Positions 53,245 to 61,537 are shown, counted from the stretch's first letter. The stretch is DNA of 64,000 nt from Maribacter sp044594925 (GCF_044594925.1 NZ_CP138991.1:2852001-2916000), one strand, 5' to 3'. A program made the numbers and translations. Notes: generated by a model from the sequence alone, not told the origin.

Positions 53245-53688
53245 TTATCTCTTGTAGTACACGTAGTCTAATACAATTGGTTCTATGTTATTGTTTCTAA
53301 AATCTGTCGCTATTTGCCCTCTATGATTGGTCGAGTGGTTTATAATATGGAAGAGTATATCCTGGAGCGTGTTGGTAAAAAGTCTCCCCTCGGTATTCTC
53401 ATAATCTATTCGCTTTTCAAAATTATCTGCATTCGTTGTAATATCAAACGAACTCCTTTGGTTTTCATAATGAATGTCTGCCCAATCCTTAATCGCGTGT
53501 TTATCCCAGATACCGAAATCAGAAGGTCTTCCCAGAATTCGTGCATTCCAAATATGATGCGCATTTAAAATATGACTAAAAAGTTCCTGACTCTTTTCAG
53601 GAACTTTTTCAATCGCCATGGCGTTATCAATTATTTTCTTGTTACAATAAAAATTATAGTCAAAAAGCTCATTAAAAAAAACTTTCAT
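53245..53688 (-). CDS. DinB-family protein (putative metal-dependent, four-helix bundle)
   Basis: 147 aa. DinB/YfiT-like four-helix bundle with the His triad expected for metal binding: an early His in ILNAHHIWNARILG, then HIINHSTNHRGQIATDFR near the C-terminus. This fold includes thiol transferases, isomerases and uncharacterised proteins. It sits between a Tat-exported TIM-barrel gene (16 bp upstream) and the MFS permease, inside a sugar operon, so a metabolic role such as a hydrolase or isomerase is possible. Not related to the DNA polymerase DinB. Confidence 0.8.
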   Translation of the reverse strand: MKVFFNELFDYNFYCNKKIIDNAMAIEKVPEKSQELFSHILNAHHIWNARILGRPSDFGIWDKHAIKDWADIHYENQRSSFDITTNADNFEKRIDYENTEGRLFTNTLQDILFHIINHSTNHRGQIATDFRNNNIEPIVLDYVYYKR

Positions 53689-53704
53689 AAGATATTATCT
53701 TCTT

Positions 53705-54697
53705 TTAAACTACTTCTTTAGCCGCTTTAAGCAATAGGTCTCTCGTAGCTTTTATCCCAGCTTCCTCATCCAATACGCTTCCTTCGTATTCTACACCCAC
53801 AAAACCTTTATAACCGTGGTCTTTCACCATCTGTAACATCTTTACATAATCTATTCCTATCTCATTCCCATTAGCATCGAAATTATTGGATTTTGCACTC
53901 ACAGCTTTGGCGTAGGGCATTAATTCTTTTACACCCTTATACTTGTCATATTCTAGTTCGCACTCCCTACTATCCGGTTTTCTCGTAATACAGAAGTTTC
54001 CGAAATCAGGTAGCGTTCCGCAGTTATCCATATTAACCATTTTCATGACTTCCGCATGCAAAGCTCCGTTTGAAGAAAGGCCGCCGTGGTTTTCTACTAA
54101 AATATTAATATTCTTTTCTTTAGCGTAAGTAGATAACTTGGTAAGACCGTCAACGGAATTCATTTTCCATTCTTCAGGGTCAAGGCTTCCGTTAAGATTT
54201 ACTCTAATGGAATGGCAGCCCATAGCAGCGGCAGCATCTACCCAACGTTTGTGTTTTTCAACAGTTTCATTTCGTTCGGCTTCATCACTTACTGCCAAAT
54301 TTCCTTGACCGTCAATCATAATTAGCACGTTTTTCATACCGTGCTTTTTTGCTTCTGCGTTAGATTTGTTTACAAAAGCAGCCATTGCCTCTTCAGAATA
54401 TTCTGCGTCCGATAGTTCCGGATTGTATAACTGACTCACATACTCCAACCCCGTAAAGCCCCAGTTTTTTGCCTTTTCTGAAAATGTGTATGGATCTACC
54501 CCATCTTCTCTTATCATTCGATGAATGGACCACTGTGCTAGGGAGAGTGTAAAAAATGGTGCCTTTTCAGCCGCAACATCAATTACTTCCTTAGTAGCGT
54601 CGTTTTCTTTTTTTATTTCCTTACAGGCGTATGTTCCTAGGAACGAAATGCCAACACCTGCTACAGCGGTTTTTCTAATAAAATTTCTTCTTTTCAT
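53705..54697 (-). CDS. Tat-exported lipoprotein TIM-barrel sugar isomerase/epimerase-like protein
   Basis: 330 aa. The twin-arginine signal MKRRNFIRKTAVAGVG ends in a lipobox-like TYAC (Cys25), so it should be a Tat lipoprotein in the periplasm. The TIM barrel shows metal-ligand blocks ILVENHGGLSSNG, LPDFGNFCI, SAKSNNFDANG and FVGVEYEGS. Family members epimerise or isomerise sugars, or act on keto sugars. First gene of the group with DinB, MFS and Gfo/Idh. Divergent from the second GMC gene. Confidence 0.87.
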   Translation of the reverse strand: MKRRNFIRKTAVAGVGISFLGTYACKEIKKENDATKEVIDVAAEKAPFFTLSLAQWSIHRMIREDGVDPYTFSEKAKNWGFTGLEYVSQLYNPELSDAEYSEEAMAAFVNKSNAEAKKHGMKNVLIMIDGQGNLAVSDEAERNETVEKHKRWVDAAAAMGCHSIRVNLNGSLDPEEWKMNSVDGLTKLSTYAKEKNINILVENHGGLSSNGALHAEVMKMVNMDNCGTLPDFGNFCITRKPDSRECELEYDKYKGVKELMPYAKAVSAKSNNFDANGNEIGIDYVKMLQMVKDHGYKGFVGVEYEGSVLDEEAGIKATRDLLLKAAKEVV

Positions 54698-54868
54698 CGG
54701 TTTGATATGTGTTTTAGTGGGTTAGGTACTTAGTAACGAGTCAAATGTTAAAAATAAATCTAAAAACGAAATTCTCTAACGTTTTCGCAAGAAATCATCA
54801 GGAAGATTGAAGATTAAATGTAGAGAATTAATTTTATATTTAATAAATTTAGAAACTAAACAATTTCT

Positions 54869-56587
54869 ATGAGCAAATTTTATTACAATGAAGAGCAGGA
54901 ATCTTACGACGCAATAGTTGTTGGAACCGGTATTAGCGGTGGATGGGCTGCAAAGGAATTATGTGAAAATGGCCTAAAGACCCTTGTTTTGGAGCGGGGA
55001 AGAATGGTAAAGCATAGGGATGACTATGAAACCGCCAATATGGATCCATGGGATTTTCCAAATGCTGGGCAACCTACTCAAGAAGATATTGCCAAACAAG
55101 AAAAACAAAATAGAACGGGATACACCACTAAAGCGGCTAGTAAAATGTGGTTCGTTAATGACTTAGAGCATCCTTATAACGAAGTAAAACGTTTTGACTG
55201 GATGCGTGGTTATCATGTAGGTGGACGTTCATTACAATGGGGCCGCCACAGTTACCGTTGGAGCGATATAGACTTTAAAGCAAATTTAAACGACGGTCAT
55301 GGAGTGGATTGGCCTGTGCGTTATAAAGACATTGCACCTTGGTATGACAAAGTAGAGTCCTACATTGGTGTTACTGGCGAAAAACTAGGCCTTCCGCAAC
55401 TTCCCGATGGGCAATTTGAACCTATGATGGAGCTGAACTGCGTTGAGCAACACGTTAGGGAAAAAGTAGCGGAAAACTTTGATGGCAGGGTTATTACCGC
55501 TGGTCGTGTAGCGCATATCAATAGTGACAAGCAATTTGATGGAGATGGACGTTCTAGATGTCAATACAGAAACAGATGTATTCGCGGATGTCCTTTTGGA
55601 GCATATTTTAGCAGCCTTTCCTCAACATTACCAGCCGCCGAAGCTACTGGGAACATGACACTAAGGCCAGATTCTATTGTACATGAAGTTATTTATGATG
55701 CAGACACCAAAAGAGCGACCGGTGTAAAAGTGATTGATCGTGTAACCAAAGAAGTTTATGAGTTTAAAGCCAAAGTAATTTTCCTTTGTGCTTCTGCCAT
55801 AGCCTCTACTTCCATTTTAATGCAATCTAAATCGGACCGTTTTCCTAATGGTATGGGGAACGATTCCGATCAACTTGGACGTAACATTATGGATCACCAT
55901 TTAGGAGTGGGCGCCCAAGGAAAATTTGACGGATTCGAGGATAAATACTATAAAGGAAGAAAACCTAACGGAATTTACCTTCCCCGTTTTAGAAACCTAG
56001 GAGGTGATTCCAACAGAAAGGAATACACAAGAGGTTTTGGTTATCAAGGAGGTGCCGGAAGAGGTAATTGGGAAGAAAGTATCGCGGAACTATCTCACGG
56101 TACTGCGCTCAAAGAAGCTATTCTTAAACCAGGAGGATGGACCTTTGGTATGGGCGGTTTCGGCGAAGTATTGCCCTATCAAGATAACCGTTTCACCTTG
56201 GATTATGACAAATTGGATCAATGGGGCCTTCCAACGGCCACCTTTGATGCAGAATTCAAGGAGAACGAATTGAATATGAGAAAAGATATGATGCAATCAG
56301 CGGTGGATATGCTTACTAAGGCAGGACTAAAAGAAGTGGAACCGTTTGACAGAGAGACAGCTCTTGGTCTTGGAATCCATGAAATGGGTACTGCTAGAAT
56401 GGGTCGTAACAGAAAAACCTCTGTAGTGGACGGAAACAATGCATTACATGATGTACCCAATGTTTATGTTACAGATGGAGCATTCATGACCTCTGCCAGC
56501 TGTGTTAATCCATCTTTAACATATATGGCATTTACAGCAAGAGCAGCAAACCATGCAGCAAAAGAACTTAAAAAAGGAAATATATAA
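54869..56587 (+). CDS. GMC-type FAD oxidoreductase with Fe-S motif, copy 2
   Basis: 572 aa, closely similar to copy 1 over its whole length (same GTGISGGWAAKELCENGLKT start and GYHVGGRSL segment). Cluster motif C231-x5-C237-x3-C241 (CQYRNRCIRGCP); catalytic His504 (GIHEMGT) and Asn547 (CVNPSLT). No signal peptide. The next gene overlaps it by one base (TAATG) and encodes the Tat-bearing small subunit, so the folded complex is expected to be exported by hitchhiking. Likely a sugar 3-dehydrogenase feeding the DUF1080 lipoproteins. The electron acceptor is not encoded here. Confidence 0.9.
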   Translation: MSKFYYNEEQESYDAIVVGTGISGGWAAKELCENGLKTLVLERGRMVKHRDDYETANMDPWDFPNAGQPTQEDIAKQEKQNRTGYTTKAASKMWFVNDLEHPYNEVKRFDWMRGYHVGGRSLQWGRHSYRWSDIDFKANLNDGHGVDWPVRYKDIAPWYDKVESYIGVTGEKLGLPQLPDGQFEPMMELNCVEQHVREKVAENFDGRVITAGRVAHINSDKQFDGDGRSRCQYRNRCIRGCPFGAYFSSLSSTLPAAEATGNMTLRPDSIVHEVIYDADTKRATGVKVIDRVTKEVYEFKAKVIFLCASAIASTSILMQSKSDRFPNGMGNDSDQLGRNIMDHHLGVGAQGKFDGFEDKYYKGRKPNGIYLPRFRNLGGDSNRKEYTRGFGYQGGAGRGNWEESIAELSHGTALKEAILKPGGWTFGMGGFGEVLPYQDNRFTLDYDKLDQWGLPTATFDAEFKENELNMRKDMMQSAVDMLTKAGLKEVEPFDRETALGLGIHEMGTARMGRNRKTSVVDGNNALHDVPNVYVTDGAFMTSASCVNPSLTYMAFTARAANHAAKELKKGNI

Positions 56588-57234
56588 TGGATAGAAGAAA
56601 AGCACTCAAGAATATGGGACTTGCAATGGGTTATACCGTGGCTACCCCTACGCTAATAAGTATTATACAAAGCTGTAAGAGCGAACCTGCCATAGTATGG
56701 ACACCAGATTTCTTTACAGCGGACGAAGGTTCTGCGGTGACCAAATTAGTGGATATCATATTACCTAAAACAGACACTCCTTCCGCATCTGAAGTTAATG
56801 TACATCTTTTCATTGATAAGTTTGCCAATGAAGTTATGGAAAAGGAGCAACAAGATTTCGTTAAAATGTCCATGAGCAAGTTTATGGACAAAGTATTGGC
56901 AGATAGCGGAAAGGAACATATAAAAGATATTACATTAGAAGATTTAGAGCCTGTCTTGGCTGCCTCATTAAAAGTGAGCAAAGATGACAAGGTAACGAAT
57001 ATGAAGATGATAAATACATACAACAAAGCTGTCGCTGCAGGGCAAGAAGCCAACCTTGATGACACAGTTTCACGTTTTGCCTTTGCGGATAATTTAAGAG
57101 GATTAACTATCTGGGGCTATAAAACATCTGAATATGTTGGTGAAGAAGTGTTGGCCTATCTTCCAGTTCCGGGAGAGTATATCGGCTGTGCGGATACACA
57201 AGAACTAACAGGTGGAAAAGCCTGGTCCTTATAA
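56587..57234 (+). CDS. Gluconate 2-dehydrogenase subunit 3-family protein, Tat-targeted
   Basis: 215 aa. Twin-arginine signal (DRRKALKNMG) with a Cys at residue 30 (IIQSC), so it may also be lipidated. The body matches the subunit-3/gamma family: VWTPDFFTADEGSAVTKLVDIILPKTDTPSASEVNVHLFID and GLTIWGYKTSEYVGEEVLAYLPVPGEY. In FAD-dependent sugar dehydrogenases this subunit carries the GMC subunit through the Tat system and is needed for its activity. It overlaps the GMC gene by one base and is followed one base later by a third TIM-barrel gene. Confidence 0.9.
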   Translation: MDRRKALKNMGLAMGYTVATPTLISIIQSCKSEPAIVWTPDFFTADEGSAVTKLVDIILPKTDTPSASEVNVHLFIDKFANEVMEKEQQDFVKMSMSKFMDKVLADSGKEHIKDITLEDLEPVLAASLKVSKDDKVTNMKMINTYNKAVAAGQEANLDDTVSRFAFADNLRGLTIWGYKTSEYVGEEVLAYLPVPGEYIGCADTQELTGGKAWSL

Positions 57235-57235
57235 A

Positions 57236-58156
57236 ATGAAACGCAGAAGTTTTATTCGTAATACGGTTTTGACCAGTGGCGCTTTGGCATTTGGCAATCA
57301 TTTTTCATTTGCATCACACAAAAGTGATGTTATGGCGCCTACGTTTAATCTTAAGTATGCGCCCCATATTGGTATGTTTCGACATCATGCGGGTGAAAAC
57401 CCCATTGATCAGCTTAATTTTATTGCTGATCAAGGTTTCACCGCTTTTGAAGATAACAATATGAGAAAGCGAGAAATTAGCGTTCAAAATAAAATGGCTA
57501 AAACCATGCAAAAGCGCGGCCTTGATATGGGTGTTTTTGTGGCTCACAAGATTTATTGGAAGGAGCCGAATTTGGCGTCTGGAGATAGTGAAAAGAGAGC
57601 TGAGTTTTTAAATTTCATAAAAGAGTCCGTCGAAGTTGCTAAACGTGTTAATGCAAAATGGATGACGGTAGTTCCCGGACATGTTGATTTAAAATTAAAT
57701 ATGGGCTACCAAACAGCTAATGTTGTTGAGTCACTAAAGCAAGCATCGGCTATTCTAGAGCCCCACAATCTGACTATGGTATTAGAGCCTCTTAATTTTA
57801 GAAATCATCCAGGGTTATTTCTTACGGAATCACCCCAAGCATTCGAAATCTGTAAAGCTGTTGATTCTCCTTCATGTAAGATTCTTTTTGACATTTACCA
57901 CCAGCAAATACAGGAGGGTAACCTAATCCCTAATATGGAAGCCTCTTGGGATGAAATAGCATATATCCAAATCGGTGATAATCCTGGACGCAAAGAACCC
58001 ACTACTGGTGAAATAAACTATAAAAACATTTTTAAGTTTGTCCACAGTAAAGGATTTGATGGTATTTTAGGAATGGAGCACGGTAACTCAAGACCCGATA
58101 AAGATGGTGAGCAAGCAGTTATAAATGCCTATAAACAAGTAGATAATTTTCTCTAG
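57236..58156 (+). CDS. Tat-exported TIM-barrel sugar isomerase (hydroxypyruvate isomerase-like)
   Basis: 306 aa from ATG 57236. A GTG at 57212 inside the previous gene is rejected because the Tat signal MKRRSFIRNTVLTSGALAFG begins exactly at this ATG. The barrel has the Hyi/epimerase blocks MVLEPLNFRNHPG (Glu), ILFDIYHQQI (Asp, His), QIGDNPGRKEPTTGEINY and GMEHGNSRPDKDG (Glu). It begins one base after the subunit-3 stop, so it belongs to the GMC operon and acts in the periplasm, perhaps epimerising the 3-keto product. Confidence 0.88.
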   Translation: MKRRSFIRNTVLTSGALAFGNHFSFASHKSDVMAPTFNLKYAPHIGMFRHHAGENPIDQLNFIADQGFTAFEDNNMRKREISVQNKMAKTMQKRGLDMGVFVAHKIYWKEPNLASGDSEKRAEFLNFIKESVEVAKRVNAKWMTVVPGHVDLKLNMGYQTANVVESLKQASAILEPHNLTMVLEPLNFRNHPGLFLTESPQAFEICKAVDSPSCKILFDIYHQQIQEGNLIPNMEASWDEIAYIQIGDNPGRKEPTTGEINYKNIFKFVHSKGFDGILGMEHGNSRPDKDGEQAVINAYKQVDNFL

Positions 58157-58273
58157 TAAACTATCTCTGGGTAAGCCCACAAGGTATTCGTAAGAAGTGA
58201 ACATTTTAATTTCGACCCAAGCCCTGTGTTATTATATCCTTTGACAGTGCCAATAAAACATTTCCAAGAACAC

Positions 58274-58303
58274 GAAAGCCACAATATATGGATTGTGGCT
58301 TTC
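58274..58303 (+). terminator. Hairpin terminator of the GMC/subunit-3/TIM operon
   Basis: GAAAGCCACAAT and ATTGTGGCTTTC form 12-bp arms around ATATGG, 118 bp after the stop of the last sugar gene. The 3' side is ATGTTTTATAAG, a weak T-tract. Confidence 0.7.
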
Positions 58304-58473
58304 ATGTTTTATAAGAAGTTTTGAATTTTTATCCAATTAGCGTTTCTGCTTATAAATTTATTTTTATCATGCCATTCATCGAATAAATCTAACATTTCGA
58401 TGAACTGCTAAGTACAATAGTAAGTATTAGCTTACTTATTCGTTACTTTATATGAGTCCCAAATTTATAATTT

Positions 58474-58665
58474 ATGTTTCCCTACTTATACCTACTTACA
58501 GTCTATGTACTACTCTTTTGTATTTCTAAAATTAGCTTTCATTTTTATCTGAAAAGAAAACAAAGTATTAACAAAGAGCGGTCTTTTCCACCTAATGCCA
58601 ACCTTAAAAAACCATATTTATTAAGTTTTAACAATTTTTTTGCTGATTTAATAAAATTTCCATAG
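58474..58665 (+). CDS. Doubtful small membrane protein
   Basis: 63 aa, no family recognised. An N-terminal hydrophobic segment (YLYLLTVYVLLFCISKISFHFYL) could be one TM helix; a basic segment and NFFADLIKFP follow. AT-rich composition makes chance ORFs common here. A small inverted repeat (AGTAAG/CTTACT) lies about 40 bp upstream. Kept because it has an ATG and a plausible TM-plus-basic-tail pattern, but it may not be real. Confidence 0.3.
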   Translation: MFPYLYLLTVYVLLFCISKISFHFYLKRKQSINKERSFPPNANLKKPYLLSFNNFFADLIKFP

Positions 58666-58670
58666 TCCAT

Positions 58671-58691
58671 TTTACGTTATTATAACGTAAA
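58671..58691. promoter_or_regulatory. 21-bp perfect palindrome TTTACGTTAT-T-ATAACGTAAA
   Basis: Ten-base arms around one T, 28 bp before the ATG of a 29-codon ORF. The ACGTTA core also appears in the sugar-locus control region (48493-48499). It has the size of a dimeric repressor site. No T-tract follows, so it is not a terminator. Confidence 0.55.
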
Positions 58692-58718
58692 TATAAAGAA
58701 TCCCCTAAATAAAGTATT

Positions 58719-58808
58719 ATGGATAATTATGTTATTATATTAATGATATATGCTGCAGCGCTGCTATTTACTAGCGTTTTAAAGCCTTATATAAAGAATA
58801 AGTCGTAA
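58719..58808 (+). CDS. Candidate 29-aa single-TM small protein
   Basis: ATG 58719 to TAA 58808. The peptide starts MDNYVIILMIYAAALLFTS (a single hydrophobic helix) and ends in a basic tail VLKPYIKNKS, the layout of small bacterial membrane proteins. It has an A-rich leader (AAATAAAGTATT), a 21-bp palindrome upstream and a strong terminator 15 bp downstream, so it would be a complete tiny transcription unit. No homologue is known to me; function unknown. Confidence 0.5.
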   Translation: MDNYVIILMIYAAALLFTSVLKPYIKNKS

Positions 58809-58822
58809 GTTTTCTTTAAATG

Positions 58823-58865
58823 AAAACAAAAAAGACACCGTTTATTACGGTGTCTTTTTTGTTTT
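58823..58865. terminator. Strong bidirectional terminator downstream of nrdA
   Basis: AAAACAAAAAAGACACCG and its reverse complement form 18-base arms around TTTATTA. A/T tracts on both sides let it stop transcription from nrdA (minus strand, stop at 58913) and from the small ORF on the plus strand. Confidence 0.9.
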
Positions 58866-58912
58866 ACTTATTTCTCCATTGTAACTCTAATGGAATAGAT
58901 TCAAAATATGCC

Positions 58913-61396
58913 CTAAGAGCCACACATAAGGCAATCATCGTCTGCTTGACCCTCTTTTGCACGCGCTATCATCTCCTTCATCTCCGCTGGCGTCATAGGC
59001 TTAATATCCGTTTCCACTTGGCCTTGGTTTCCGTCAGTATTAACCTTTAACTCTGCCGTTGCTTCTACTCCTGTGGTAGCCATTACCTCAGCATCAGCTG
59101 CAACGCTAACAGGGACCTCTTTCTTTTTGGTATTGTCCAAAGTAAATTTAATAGCATCGACCGCCGCTTTTGTTCTTAAATAATACATTCCTGTCTTTAG
59201 ACCACTTTTCCATGCGTAAAAGTGCATTGAAGTAAGTTTCGAGTAGTTTGCATTTTCCATAAACAAGTTCAGGGATTGACTCTGGTCGATAAAATAACCT
59301 CTATGTCTAGACATGTCAATTATATCTTTCATGCTCAATTCCCATACTGTCTTGTATAGTTCTCTGATTTCTTGTGGAATAGTCTCAATATGCTGAATAG
59401 AACCATTTGCTCTCATCAACTCTTGTTTCATGTTCTCGTTCCAAAGACCAAGACCGACCAAATCTTCCAATAAATGTTTATTAACCACGATGAACTCTCC
59501 AGAAAGTACTCTCCTTGTGTAAATATTAGAAGTATAAGGCTCAAAGCACTCGTTGTTACCAAGAATTTGAGAAGTAGATGCTGTTGGCATTGGAGCTACT
59601 AATAATGAGTTCCTAACACCATTCTTTTGTACCTGCTTTCGCAATTTGGCCCAATCCCAACGTCCTGATAGTTCATCGTCCTTAATACCCCATAGGTTGT
59701 GTTGAAAATCTCCTTGCTCAATAGGAGAGCCTGTGTAGGTAGAATACGGTCCTTCTTCTTTCGCCAATTCCATAGAAGCCGTGACCGCTGCAAAATACAA
59801 GGTCTCAAATATCTCCTGATTCAGTTTCTTAGCCTCATCACTTGTAAAAGGTAAACGTAGCATAATAAATGCATCTGCAAGACCTTGCACACCAAGTCCA
59901 ATAGGTCTGTGACGCATGTTAGAATTCTCTGCCTCTATTACAGGATAGTAATTTCTATCGATTACCTTATTCAAGTTCTTAGTAACCCGTTTGGTAACTT
60001 TAAAGAGTTCCTTGTGGTCAAATACGCCGTTCTTAACGAACATTGGAAGTGCTATAGAAGCTAGATTACATACTGCGATTTCGTCTGGAGACGTATACTC
60101 CATAATCTCCGTACATAAATTTGATGAACGGATAGTTCCTAAGTTCTTCTGATTACTCTTGCGGTTAGCGGCATCCTTGTATAACATATACGGTGTGCCC
60201 GTTTCTATTTGAGACTCTAATATCTTTTCCCAAAGATCTCTGGCCTTAACGGTCTTTCTTCCTTTTCCTTCTGCCTCATACTTCAAGTATAATTCCTCAA
60301 ATTCTTCACTGTGTTTTGTGAATAACCCTGGACATTCGTTTGGGCACATTAAGGTCCAATCTTCATTGCCCTCTACTCTTTTCATGAACAAATCAGAAAT
60401 CCACATGGCGTAGAATAAATCCCGTGCACGCATTTCTTCTTTACCATGATTTTTCTTTAAATCAAGAAAATCATAGATATCTGCATGCCATGGCTCCATA
60501 TAAATTGCAAAACTCCCTTTACGCTTTCCACCTCCTTGATCTACATATCTTGCCGTGTCGTTGAATACTTTCAACATAGGTACTATTCCGTTAGAAGTAC
60601 CATTAGTCCCGCCGATATAAGAGCCTCTAGCTCTTACATTATGAATAGAAAGCCCTATACCTCCAGCAGACTGAGAAATCTTTGCAGTTTGCTTAAGTGT
60701 GTCGTAGATACCGTCTATACTATCCTCCTTCATTGCCAGCAAAAAGCATGAGGACATTTGTGGTTTAGGAGTTCCAGAATTAAATAACGTCGGAGTTGCA
60801 TGGGTAAAATACTTCTTGGACATTAACTCGTATGTCTCTATAGCAGCATCCAAATCATCTAAATGAATCCCTACAGAAACACGCATTAGCATATGCTGCG
60901 GGCGCTCAGCAATTTGTCCGTTTACCTTTAACAAATACGAGCGCTCTAATGTTTTAAAACCAAAATAATCATACCCGAAATCTCGGTTATAGATTATTGT
61001 GGAATCTAGCCTTTCAGAATTTTCGGAAATCACCTTATACACTTCATCAGATAACAAGGGGGCTTTTTTACCAGTTCTTGGGTTGATATATTCATATAAA
61101 TCCTTCATAGTTTCAGAGAAGGATTTCTTGGTATTCTTGTGTAGATTTGAGACAGATATCCGTGCTGCTAATTTTGCATAATCAGGATGAGTAGTTGTCA
61201 TTGTAGCAGCTATTTCCGCGGCTAGGTTATCCAGCTCGGAAGTAGTAACCCCGTCATAAAGGCCCTCTATAACCCTCATTGCCACCTTCAAAGGGTCTAC
61301 AAGACCATTGAGCCCATAACATAATTTTCTAACTCGAGCTGTAATTTTATCAAACATTATCAGCTCTTTTCTTCCGTCTCTTTTTACTACATACAT
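58913..61396 (-). CDS. nrdA: Ribonucleoside-diphosphate reductase class Ia, alpha (large) subunit
   Basis: 827 aa. N-terminal ATP-cone (VVKRDGRKELIMFDKI) for allosteric activity control, then the ten-stranded barrel with catalytic cysteines in MSSCFLLAM and SSNLCTEIMEY and the radical-path/active-site stretch APMPTASTSQILGNNECFEPY. It ends DDCLMCGS, the mobile CxxC pair that passes electrons from thioredoxin/glutaredoxin. About 65 residues of a low-complexity, Thr/Val/Glu-rich linker precede that tail. It reduces NDPs to dNDPs with NrdB, which is encoded 141 bp upstream. Confidence 0.97.
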   Translation of the reverse strand: MYVVKRDGRKELIMFDKITARVRKLCYGLNGLVDPLKVAMRVIEGLYDGVTTSELDNLAAEIAATMTTTHPDYAKLAARISVSNLHKNTKKSFSETMKDLYEYINPRTGKKAPLLSDEVYKVISENSERLDSTIIYNRDFGYDYFGFKTLERSYLLKVNGQIAERPQHMLMRVSVGIHLDDLDAAIETYELMSKKYFTHATPTLFNSGTPKPQMSSCFLLAMKEDSIDGIYDTLKQTAKISQSAGGIGLSIHNVRARGSYIGGTNGTSNGIVPMLKVFNDTARYVDQGGGKRKGSFAIYMEPWHADIYDFLDLKKNHGKEEMRARDLFYAMWISDLFMKRVEGNEDWTLMCPNECPGLFTKHSEEFEELYLKYEAEGKGRKTVKARDLWEKILESQIETGTPYMLYKDAANRKSNQKNLGTIRSSNLCTEIMEYTSPDEIAVCNLASIALPMFVKNGVFDHKELFKVTKRVTKNLNKVIDRNYYPVIEAENSNMRHRPIGLGVQGLADAFIMLRLPFTSDEAKKLNQEIFETLYFAAVTASMELAKEEGPYSTYTGSPIEQGDFQHNLWGIKDDELSGRWDWAKLRKQVQKNGVRNSLLVAPMPTASTSQILGNNECFEPYTSNIYTRRVLSGEFIVVNKHLLEDLVGLGLWNENMKQELMRANGSIQHIETIPQEIRELYKTVWELSMKDIIDMSRHRGYFIDQSQSLNLFMENANYSKLTSMHFYAWKSGLKTGMYYLRTKAAVDAIKFTLDNTKKKEVPVSVAADAEVMATTGVEATAELKVNTDGNQGQVETDIKPMTPAEMKEMIARAKEGQADDDCLMCGS

Positions 61397-61444
61397 ATTG
61401 TTACCGTGGTTTTTGTGGGTTCTTGTTATTCGTTATTGTATTTA

Positions 61445-61527
61445 GCCAAGGACCTAACCTTGGCAAATACATGGAAAATTCTATTTATGGTCTTAAATAT
61501 CTTTTGAAAAGCTCAAGTTTTCAAAAG
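61445..61527. other. Two stem-loops between nrdB and nrdA
   Basis: CTTTTGAAAA-GCTCAAG-TTTTCAAAAG (61501-61527), with 10-bp arms, lies 10 bp after the nrdB stop; GCCAAGG-ACCTAA-CCTTGGC (61445-61464), with 7-bp arms, is nearer nrdA. Neither is followed by a T-run on the minus strand, so processing, mRNA protection or partial attenuation is more likely than full termination. Confidence 0.6.
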
Positions 61528-61537
61528 TGTTCGATTT

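Larger units (their letters stand above)
58157..58912. other. Gene-poor intergenic stretch of 756 bp
   Basis: Between the convergent sugar operon and nrdA. It contains a hairpin terminator (58274-58303), an AGTAAG/CTTACT inverted repeat (58419-58424, 58431-58436), a doubtful 63-codon ORF (58474-58665), a 21-bp palindrome (58671-58691), a 29-codon ORF (58719-58808) and a bidirectional terminator (58823-58865). No tRNA or known RNA family is recognised. Confidence 0.7.

Noticed and set aside
53245..53688. DNA-damage polymerase DinB
   Set aside because: The 147-aa helical bundle belongs to the DinB/YfiT metalloprotein fold, not to the Y-family polymerase of the same name.
57212..57235. GTG start of the third TIM-barrel gene inside the subunit-3 gene
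   Set aside because: The Tat signal begins exactly at the ATG at 57236, one base after the previous stop.
58820..59050. 76-codon ORF on the plus strand starting in the terminator region after the small ORF
   Set aside because: It begins in the terminator and runs antisense into the end of nrdA, whose reading frame is certain. The composition is that of a shadow frame.
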